Below, one piece after another: positions 1 to 4,112 of a DNA stretch of 6,813 bases (its first letter is position 1; each line of letters begins with the position of its first letter). The stretch is from an uncultured Gammaproteobacteria bacterium. Lineage in GTDB: Bacteria; Pseudomonadota; Gammaproteobacteria; Pseudomonadales; DT-91. A model generated the notes under the pieces. That model made no database searches. It had not been told where the DNA came from and saw nothing but the letters and a program-made list of their open reading frames with translations. The position numbers were made by a program, and so were the translations under genes. The stretch is taken from assembly GCA_929200485.1 (NCBI GenBank), contig CAKMZU010000062.1, positions 2,962 to 9,774 on the forward strand. The letters run 5' to 3'.

Positions 1-147
1 ATTGAATTCTGTCCAGAAAAAGTCGAATTAACGATTTTTTGTTATTGTTCATGACTAAACAGGACCTTAATGATGAATAGGTCATTTAAGTTTAGAAACG
101 AATGAGCGTTTTTTGAAATCAGATGGTTAATTTTTGATCAGTTTATA

Positions 148-173
148 TATCCTGATAGAGGGCTATCAGGATA
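148..173 (-). terminator. Strong hairpin just after the cold-shock gene
   Basis: An 11-bp perfect inverted repeat (148-158 with 163-173, arms TATCCTGATAG and its complement) encloses a 4-nt loop. It begins 8 nt beyond the stop codon of the minus-strand cold-shock gene. The minus-strand continuation (TATAAACTG) is not a clean U tract, so it may act as a 3' stabilising hairpin as well as, or instead of, an intrinsic terminator. Confidence 0.65.
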
Positions 174-181
174 GTAAGAGG

Positions 182-388
182 TTAAACAACGACCACATTG
201 TTGGCGCAAGGGCCTTTTCGACCTTCGCCAACTTCGTATTCAACGGCTTGGCCGTCGTTTAGCGTGGCATATCCACCACCGTTCTTGATTTCTGAATGAT
301 GAACAAAGAGATCCTTGCCTCCTTCTTCGGGTGTGATGAAGCCAAAACCTTTATCGGCATTGAACCACTTTACGGTACCTTTACTCAT
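182..388 (-). CDS. CspA-family cold-shock domain protein
   Basis: This 68-residue protein is a single cold-shock (OB-fold) domain, the usual CspA-family length. It starts [13 protein letters not shown]1 is visible as KGFGFI (residues 13-18), RNP2 as LFVHH (27-31), and the family ending KGPxAxNV is present as KGPCANNV. Such proteins bind single-stranded RNA and DNA in the cytoplasm and act as RNA chaperones, melting secondary structure in the cold or during growth transitions. The ATG at 388 is chosen over the in-frame ATG at 400 because AGGA lies 5 nt upstream of it and the family normally begins MSxGTVKWFN. A leader of about 90 nt is predicted. The family is certain. The paralogue (CspA, CspC, CspD and so on) cannot be assigned from the sequence alone, so no symbol is given. 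The cysteine at 61, where a glutamine is common, is a minor oddity. Confidence 0.97.
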   Translation of the reverse strand: MSKGTVKWFNADKGFGFITPEEGGKDLFVHHSEIKNGGGYATLNDGQAVEYEVGEGRKGPCANNVVVV

Positions 389-487
389 TACTATCCTCAT
401 ATTGTTTATGGGTGACGATACGCTCCATCTGATTGATAAAGCTAAGTGCCTGTTAAATGAATATTGTATATTTATCTAACATGGGCA

Positions 488-516
488 TATATATCGATTT
501 ATTTTGTTAAATGCAA
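488..516 (-). promoter_or_regulatory. Candidate sigma-70 promoter of the cold-shock gene
   Basis: On the minus strand TTGCAT (516-511) and TATATA (493-488) are separated by exactly 17 nt. Each hexamer matches its consensus at four positions. Transcription would start near 481, giving a leader of roughly 93 nt before the ATG at 388. Long leaders are common in csp genes. I see no convincing cold box. This is a pattern match only. Confidence 0.4.
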
Positions 517-580
517 GGATAAATAAATGAATTGATTGCATTTAATTTTTTTGGTGGAAGTTGCTTACTGTTTCCTTATC

Positions 581-1117
581 TTAGCCAAGCGATGTGTCTC
601 TTGCTCTACGTCTGGAAATATATGAGCAATCAGACATTGAGCTATCTTCTGCTAAACGTTTAATCGGTTGATGTAACTTGGTAAATGATTGATTTTTATT
701 TAAATGAGAATAAGTAACATTACTCCCGTTTAATTTTGAAATCTGGTAAGCCTTAAACGTATCAGGGTCGTTGATATCACTTGAAATAATCGAGCAGCCT
801 TCTACCCAACCTCTAGACGTTGAGAAATAGATACCATCAGAAAACCCCCATTGACCTAGCTCCAAACTATCACTTTGATAGCCGTTTTGATATGTGGTGC
901 GCTCGCTAAGTCGATAAGTACCATCTTCAAAGTTTTCGATTTGAGTTTCCATGGTAATGCCAGAAGCGGTATATTTTTTGCTGTACCATACACCAATTAA
1001 ATGATCACGCTCTGAAGTACCAGGATTAACGAGAGAAACCCCATTTTTTGTCGCTTGGTTGGTTGTGGCACAGCCAATAATTTGAAGTGAAGCTAAAAGC
1101 AATAAAAGTTGTTTCAT
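581..1117 (-). CDS. Small outer-membrane-type lipoprotein, lipocalin-like appearance
   Basis: I do not recognise a named family. The 178-residue product starts MKQLLLLLASLQIIGC, a type II signal peptide with Cys16 as the lipidation site (lipobox IIGC). Ala follows the cysteine, so there is no Asp(+2) inner-membrane retention signal and the outer membrane is the expected location. The mature part opens with a flexible Thr/Asn-rich stretch. From about residue 39 it shows alternating beta-strand patterns (LIGVWYS 40-46, GTYRL 66-70, GQWGFSDGIYF 88-98), which resemble small lipocalin-like barrels where a GxW motif opens the fold; that assignment is an inference. Cys108 and Cys164 could form a disulfide. 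The tail is basic (SRRRARD). The ATG at 1117 has AGGGG 6 nt upstream; the GTG directly before it is too close to that site. It lies downstream of sodN on the same strand, but a hairpin intervenes. Confidence 0.8.
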   Translation of the reverse strand: MKQLLLLLASLQIIGCATTNQATKNGVSLVNPGTSERDHLIGVWYSKKYTASGITMETQIENFEDGTYRLSERTTYQNGYQSDSLELGQWGFSDGIYFSTSRGWVEGCSIISSDINDPDTFKAYQISKLNGSNVTYSHLNKNQSFTKLHQPIKRLAEDSSMSDCSYISRRRARDTSLG

Positions 1118-1176
1118 CACTTACCCCTAGGTTTTATTAGATGAGGTAAGTTTCATGCACTTTAAGAGAAAAGTAA

Positions 1177-1208
1177 CGGTGATAGTTTGAAGGAAACTAA
1201 ACTCACCG
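1177..1208 (-). terminator. Interrupted hairpin terminating sodN
   Basis: Two consecutive 6-bp arms (CGGTGA at 1177-1182 with TCACCG at 1203-1208, and TAGTTT at 1183-1188 with AAACTA at 1194-1199) form one long stem with a 3-nt bulge and a 5-nt loop. On the minus strand it begins about 18 nt after the sodN stop and is followed by TTACTTTTC, a modest U-rich run. This suggests sodN and the downstream lipoprotein gene are mostly transcribed separately. Confidence 0.6.
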
Positions 1209-1226
1209 CACGCTGCAGATTATTGC

Positions 1227-1676
1227 TTAGTGTTTATGCTCTGGTTCTGGGTAGTGTTTCCCAAAGGCTTTAATGGCAGAAGTCAATTGAGAAGCAATTG
1301 ACAAATCTACCTGTTGTTTGGCTTTAACACAAAGCTTCACAATGATTTCCAGCTGTTTTAATTGTTCCACATAGGTCTTGTCAGTTGATTTAATGCGTTG
1401 CGTTAAAAAATAGTCCGTGAGTATTTTAATGATTTTATCCGCATGGTTTTCTTTGTTGACAACCCATCGAACCATTTGATTCGTGGATTGCGCATCTTGT
1501 TTCTTCTCTAATTTTTTTATTTCATTCATTGACTTTTCAACGGTTCTAGCATCTTCGAGCATCATTTTGATGCGCATGGGATCATCATAGATACCGCAGG
1601 GAATCTGACAGTGCGAGTAGGTCAGGGCGGATGTGAACGCTAACATGACAAAAGTCACTAGTGTAAAAGGTTTCAT
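1227..1676 (-). CDS. sodN: Nickel superoxide dismutase with signal peptide
   Basis: Ni-SOD converts superoxide to oxygen and hydrogen peroxide, using a nickel ion held by the first residues of the mature chain. The Ni-hook is plain here: HCQIPCGIY (residues 22-30), equivalent to mature His1, Cys2, Cys6 and Tyr9. His1 supplies the N-terminal amine and imidazole, and Cys2 and Cys6 the thiolates. It directly follows a Sec-type signal peptide (MKPF, then a hydrophobic stretch to Ser21; -3 Thr, -1 Ser), so signal peptidase could expose His1 and place the enzyme in the periplasm. The remainder (NEIKKLEKK, DYFLTQ) fits the expected helical bundle. Mature length is about 128 residues, somewhat longer than the 117 or so of Streptomyces, and the tail EPEHKH adds histidines. 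ATG 1676 is chosen because it begins a clean signal peptide; the TTG at 1694 merely adds six residues. No strong Shine-Dalgarno is visible. No sodX-type maturation protease lies in this window. Confidence 0.93.
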   Translation of the reverse strand: MKPFTLVTFVMLAFTSALTYSHCQIPCGIYDDPMRIKMMLEDARTVEKSMNEIKKLEKKQDAQSTNQMVRWVVNKENHADKIIKILTDYFLTQRIKSTDKTYVEQLKQLEIIVKLCVKAKQQVDLSIASQLTSAIKAFGKHYPEPEHKH

Positions 1677-1709
1677 AAGCGGGTTTCTGCTCAAATAATT
1701 AAAAGTGAG

Positions 1710-1738
1710 AACATAATCCGCTTATGCTTGAAAAGCAA
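1710..1738 (-). promoter_or_regulatory. Candidate sodN promoter
   Basis: On the minus strand TTGCTT (1738-1733) and TATGTT (1715-1710) are 17 nt apart. The -35 hexamer matches three positions and the -10 four. The predicted start near 1703 would leave a leader of about 27 nt. No clear Fur/Nur-type operator is visible beside it. Weak evidence. Confidence 0.35.
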
Positions 1739-1938
1739 GTCAGAGTGTTGGCTGATGAGCCCGACAATTGGTTTGTTGGAAAGTATAGGCAATAACGCCA
1801 CAAATAAGATTAACCATGAACCCTGAAAGATTTCGGTGTCTTGAATATTCGATCTGATAAATATTTTCAATTGATCGAAAACCGACTCAATCACAAAACA
1901 CTTACGAAGAGTATGTCATTATCTCAGTGCAAAATAGC

Positions 1939-1960
1939 TTGCATGGTTATTTGCATGCAA
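1939..1960. repeat. 7-bp inverted repeat TTGCATG...CATGCAA
   Basis: Perfect 7-bp arms at 1939-1945 and 1954-1960 flank an 8-bp spacer; the right arm also lies in the palindrome TGCATGCA. It sits about 200 bp upstream of the predicted sodN promoter. It could be a regulator site or chance in AT-rich DNA. No U tract follows on either strand, so a terminator is unlikely. Confidence 0.3.
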
Positions 1961-2271
1961 ACAGCAATTAAAAGCTCTTGTGAATTTTAAGTGGGTAAAT
2001 ATGCTTAAGTTTTTATATCATTTGACCCTTTGCTGAACATTAATAGGCTTAATTAGTGATTTAGAGGGGCTGCCCTTCGATTACCATCATTAACATTAAC
2101 TCATCATTCGTTTTTCGAAAGAACCAATTAAAGCTATCAATAGCTCTGACAGAATTCTGATTATTTTTTGTTACAGTGGAAAGTGACTTTCAACTGCTCT
2201 AATAATAACGTTTTATCAGCAATTGAATTTTTTTACTTTCGTTCATTTATTTTGAAACTTATTAACGTCAT

Positions 2272-2289
2272 CCTAATCAACTGATTAGG
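2272..2289. promoter_or_regulatory. 18-bp palindrome upstream of the VWA gene, operator candidate
   Basis: CCTAATCA (2272-2279) and TGATTAGG (2282-2289) are perfect reverse complements around a 2-bp centre. The element lies about 100 bp before the VWA start codons and directly abuts TATATA (2291-2296), a possible -10 element without a good -35. Two-bp spacing fits a dimeric repressor operator better than an RNA hairpin. The regulator is unknown. Confidence 0.4.
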
Positions 2290-2377
2290 TTATATAGGGT
2301 CGCCTGTTGAATTGATGAATTTTCACATATTAGGAAATTGGCTCTGATTCTAGATTAATTGATTTTTTATTTATTAT

Positions 2378-2392
2378 GGAGACTTAATTATG
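2378..2392 (+). promoter_or_regulatory. Ribosome binding site and ATG in the wrong frame for the VWA protein
   Basis: GGAG (2378-2381) is followed after 8 nt by ATG (2390-2392), the best translation start in the area. This ATG opens a frame of about 30 codons, beginning MFINRCILIFF, that ends in a double stop (TAATGA). It is one base out of register with the VWA frame. The ATG at 2404, which is in the VWA frame, has no Shine-Dalgarno sequence. Confidence 0.6.
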
Positions 2393-2403
2393 TTTATTAA
2401 TAG

Positions 2404-3312
2404 ATGCATACTTATTTTTTTTTGTTACAAAATTATGTATATATTGCTGAAGCAAAACCACCTAAATTACCCAAAGGGATAATGACTGAACAAGAGAAAG
2501 GTTTGCCTACAGGTAAAGCACTAGGGGCGATAGAAAAAACTATAGATAGTGCATTTAATAAAGTTAGTGTAAATGATGACAGGTATCGTGAAGTTGTAAG
2601 TTCAGTGTCTGCAGTAGAAAATATAGAAGAAGCTCTGGTTAATCTACAAAACAGAGAGTTTTTTGTTTTAATGGATGCAAGTGCGAGCATGTGTCAGCGT
2701 GATCCTAGCCCTGAGAATTGTAAAATTTGGAGTAGATGGGATTCAGCGAAAACTGCACTTAAAGGAATCTTATCTGTTTTGCTGAGTTTGGATAAAGATA
2801 ACCAAATTACTGTACAATCTTATCAAAGTGAAGGTGTGACCCATAAAGCAGAAGTCCATAATGAAGATGAGGTAGACACTTTTTTCAAAACCGTGAAACC
2901 AAATGGGGGGACGCCGATGGCGAATGCGCTTAACAGTATATATGAGGAAAAAATCGAACCCGTTATTGATAAAAAGGAGACCGCTACTTGTATAGTCTTT
3001 ACCGATGGTAGCCCAAATAGTAAGGCGTCAGTATTTGCTTTTTTTGATAGAATACAAAATAAATACGGCGACAAATTATCTGATAAAATGCTAACTTTCC
3101 AATTCATTCGTATCGGCGATGATCCTCAGGCAATACAATTCTTGAAAACGTTGGACGATGATTGCGATGAAGAAAACCTCAACAAGCCAAAACGATTTAA
3201 ATGGGATATCATTGATACAAAATCTGATAATTTTATTTTTGCAACCGATCCCAAAATTCCTACCGGTCAACAGGGTGTCTTGCAAGCGATATGGGAAAGT
3301 GTTATGGGTTAA
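2404..3312 (+). CDS. VWA-domain protein with complete MIDAS site, exported or frameshifted at its start
   Basis: The 302-residue frame contains one von Willebrand factor A domain from about residue 84 to the C-terminus. All MIDAS metal-ligand motifs are present: DxSxS as D91-A-S93-A-S95, Thr170 in NGGTPM, and Asp201 in FTDGSP. VWA domains bind Mg2+ or Mn2+ and usually mediate protein-protein adhesion; the partner here is unknown. Residues 28-83 form a charged, probably helical lead-in. Cys97 and Cys106 just after the MIDAS loop, plus Cys196 and Cys254, might form disulfides if the protein is exported. Start choice is unsettled. ATG 2404 gives a hydrophobic N-terminus ending IAEA before Lys18, but lacks a Shine-Dalgarno. 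ATG 2390 has one but needs one extra base at the T run 2415-2423. ATG 2482 (MTEQEKG) would give a cytosolic form. No neighbour looks like a partner (no MoxR ATPase, no Ter genes). The VWA fold is near certain; the role is unknown. Confidence 0.85.
   Translation: MHTYFFLLQNYVYIAEAKPPKLPKGIMTEQEKGLPTGKALGAIEKTIDSAFNKVSVNDDRYREVVSSVSAVENIEEALVNLQNREFFVLMDASASMCQRDPSPENCKIWSRWDSAKTALKGILSVLLSLDKDNQITVQSYQSEGVTHKAEVHNEDEVDTFFKTVKPNGGTPMANALNSIYEEKIEPVIDKKETATCIVFTDGSPNSKASVFAFFDRIQNKYGDKLSDKMLTFQFIRIGDDPQAIQFLKTLDDDCDEENLNKPKRFKWDIIDTKSDNFIFATDPKIPTGQQGVLQAIWESVMG
2415..2423 (+). repeat. Nine-T homopolymer at the VWA reading-frame junction
   Basis: A run of nine Ts lies 25 nt after the well-placed ATG at 2390. 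With ten Ts, that start would read into the VWA frame and give an N-terminus MFINRCILIFFLLQNYV followed by YIAEA and Lys: an Arg-containing n-region, a hydrophobic core and an AEA-type signal peptidase site. The run is thus a candidate for slippage or for a sequencing length error. Confidence 0.6.
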
Positions 3313-3643
3313 TTATTTCACTGGGGCGGAGAGCAGCTTTTAAAATCATGTTTTATCTGTCCCTGAGAGAGTGTCTGTAGATACCTCTTGAAGTAACTCA
3401 TCACTTAAGTTCATTTAGTATTGCACTATCTGAACTTATTCCAAAATTGGCAGATCTCTCCTATTTATTTTTCTTCACCTTTGATGGATGTGTCGAGGTT
3501 TTAAATTCAGTTATTGCTATGCACTTTAAAATATTAATATCCTAATCCAAAGACTTTTATCGGTTCTATTGCAATGCCACCATCGCCATTTATTCATCTT
3601 GCGATTGGGAATTGATGCTTTAACAACTGTGTTGTTTAGTTAC
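3313..3643. other. Non-coding interval after the VWA gene
   Basis: No gene can be supported. No good terminator hairpin follows the VWA stop. Two short minus-strand frames (roughly 3346-3411 and 3401-3457) read in protein-like fashion, but both are very short and lack any start signal. The rest is AT-rich and featureless up to the dyad cluster beginning at 3644. Confidence 0.4.
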
Positions 3644-3704
3644 TGTCACTTAAAGTGACAAATATTTGTCATAAAGGTGACATAATTTTATCAAATATTT
3701 GTCA
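3644..3704 (+). promoter_or_regulatory. Cluster of TGTCA/TGACA dyads, candidate activator sites for the sigma-54 promoter
   Basis: Five pentamer half-sites fall within 61 bp: TGTCA at 3644, 3667 and 3700, and TGACA at 3656 and 3678. They form a perfect 8-bp-arm palindrome TGTCACTT-A-AAGTGACA (3644-3660), a second dyad TGTCA-N6-TGACA (3667-3682), and the overlapping perfect 16-bp palindrome TGACAAATATTTGTCA (3656-3671). Part of the latter, CAAATATTTGTCA, recurs at 3692-3704. The cluster spans about -163 to -103 relative to the predicted start, the usual place for enhancer-binding activators. The activator is not identified: the second dyad also fits TGT-N10-ACA (NifA-like), and the pentamers resemble FleQ- or NorR-type half-sites. 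Confidence 0.65.
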
Positions 3705-3737
3705 CGCTCAATCGTGTTTGTTAGTATTTTTATAGTG

Positions 3738-3750
3738 TAACTTTTTGATT
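3738..3750 (-). promoter_or_regulatory. Predicted IHF binding site
   Basis: The minus strand reads AATCAAAAAGTTA, matching every specified position of the IHF consensus WATCAANNNNTTR. It is centred near -63, between the activator dyads and the -24/-12 promoter, exactly where IHF bends DNA at sigma-54 promoters so that the activator reaches the polymerase. The surrounding AT-rich DNA raises the chance of random matches, but the position supports function. Confidence 0.6.
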
Positions 3751-3780
3751 TTTTTAGTTTTATTTAAAATTTTCAGTAGC

Positions 3781-3795
3781 TGGCACAGAAGCTGC
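3781..3795 (+). promoter_or_regulatory. Sigma-54 (RpoN) -24/-12 promoter
   Basis: TGGCAC (3781-3786), a 5-nt spacer and CTGC (3792-3795) match TGGCAC-N5-TTGC at all but one position. The invariant GG (3782-3783) and GC (3794-3795) have the required spacing. Transcription is expected near 3807, leaving a 46-nt leader before the ATG at 3853. Together with the upstream dyads and the IHF site, this is the full architecture of an activator-dependent RpoN promoter. Confidence 0.8.
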
Positions 3796-3806
3796 GTATA
3801 AGGTAT

Positions 3807-3852
3807 TGTCCCCTCCAAGGATGGGGGTGAACTAATCTCAAGGAGTGAGAAT
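3807..3852 (+). promoter_or_regulatory. mRNA leader with two GGA hairpins, CsrA/RsmA target candidate
   Basis: Two small hairpins are visible in the predicted leader. The first pairs CCCC (3810-3813) with GGGG (3823-3826) and holds CAAGGAT in its loop; CAAGGATG matches the CARGGAUG core of the CsrA consensus. The second pairs TCTCA (3836-3840) with TGAGA (3846-3850), and its loop AGGAG is the Shine-Dalgarno sequence of the 80-residue gene. The GGA motifs are 23 nt apart, within the range bridged by a CsrA dimer. Alternatively CTCC (3813-3816) could pair with GGAG (3842-3845) and hide the ribosome site. Inferred from sequence only. Confidence 0.45.
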
Positions 3853-4095
3853 ATGTTTCAACCAGTCGCTATCGAACCACATCAAGACAATGTTTCCAAC
3901 CACAAATGGGTTACCCTGAATCATTCGAAGGATATAAACCATACACCTTCTTTGATGGATGATCTTTTGTTATTTCAATCTGATGTTCAAAGTGTTTATC
4001 GTGAAGGTCGCTCGATGTTAGCATCCTATTGGATGAAAAATGAAAAAGCGTTGAAAAAGAATAAACAGAAGTTGCAAGCTATAAAGGCTGGTTAA
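3853..4095 (+). CDS. 80-residue protein of unknown function under sigma-54 control
   Basis: I do not recognise this protein. It begins MFQPVAIEPHQ, has no signal peptide or membrane segment, and should be cytoplasmic. The first 30 residues are polar and His/Asn-rich. From SLMDDLLLF (about residue 33) to the end it looks alpha-helical, with heptad-like hydrophobics (LLLF, VQSVY, SMLASYW). The last 20 residues are strongly basic (KNEKALKKNKQKLQAIKAG), so nucleic-acid or membrane-phosphate contact is possible but unproven. That it is a real gene is supported by AGGAG 7 nt before the ATG, by the sigma-54 promoter with activator and IHF sites upstream, and by a hairpin at its stop. It is monocistronic and converges on sstT. 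RpoN regulons often cover motility, nitrogen, stress and biofilm functions; which applies here cannot be read from the sequence. Confidence 0.85.
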   Translation: MFQPVAIEPHQDNVSNHKWVTLNHSKDINHTPSLMDDLLLFQSDVQSVYREGRSMLASYWMKNEKALKKNKQKLQAIKAG

Positions 4096-4104
4096 CAGCC
4101 TTTA
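4082..4104. terminator. Bidirectional hairpin between the 80-residue gene and sstT
   Basis: TAAAGGCTG (4082-4090) and CAGCCTTTA (4096-4104) form a perfect 9-bp stem around the 5-nt loop GTTAA. The loop contains the stop codon of the plus-strand gene (4093-4095). The sstT stop on the other strand is 9 nt away. A/T runs at the stem base could serve both directions, but neither side has a long U tract. Confidence 0.65.
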
Positions 4105-4112
4105 AATAAAGA

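Larger units (their letters stand above)
1740..2389. other. Non-coding interval between sodN and the VWA gene
   Basis: I see no credible gene here. The longest minus-strand frame (1691-1894) needs a GTG start, has no Shine-Dalgarno sequence and runs over the sodN promoter. The region carries several short inverted repeats: TTGCATG/CATGCAA (1939-1945 and 1954-1960), AGCTAT/ATAGCT (2132-2145), CAGAATTCTG (2150-2159) and the 18-bp palindrome at 2272-2289. The interval is long for this compact neighbourhood and AT-rich. No convincing -35/-10 pair for the VWA gene was found. Confidence 0.5.

Noticed and set aside
1..75. Possible tail of a gene entering from the left edge
   Set aside because: One frame is open for 17 codons to a TGA at 52-54 and another reads 24 codons after a stop at 3-5, but neither resembles a known C-terminus.
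1691..1894. 67-codon minus-strand frame overlapping the sodN upstream region
   Set aside because: It starts with GTG, has no Shine-Dalgarno sequence or recognisable domain, and runs through the likely sodN promoter. Its 4-nt overlap arises only if sodN is extended to a TTG start.
3346..3460. Two short overlapping minus-strand frames that read as a possible broken gene remnant
   Set aside because: Each is only about 20 codons with no start signal, and joining them requires an assumed frameshift; chance is sufficient.
3644..3704. CRISPR-like or transposon-end interpretation of the TGTCA repeats
   Set aside because: Repeats are short, unevenly spaced and dyadic, with no spacer-repeat periodicity, no transposase and no target duplication; the activator-site explanation fits the downstream promoter.
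3821..3835. Four-codon upstream frame (ATG to TAA) in the leader of the 80-residue gene
   Set aside because: Its ATG falls within the first GGA hairpin and has no properly spaced ribosome site; more likely coincidental than a leader peptide.
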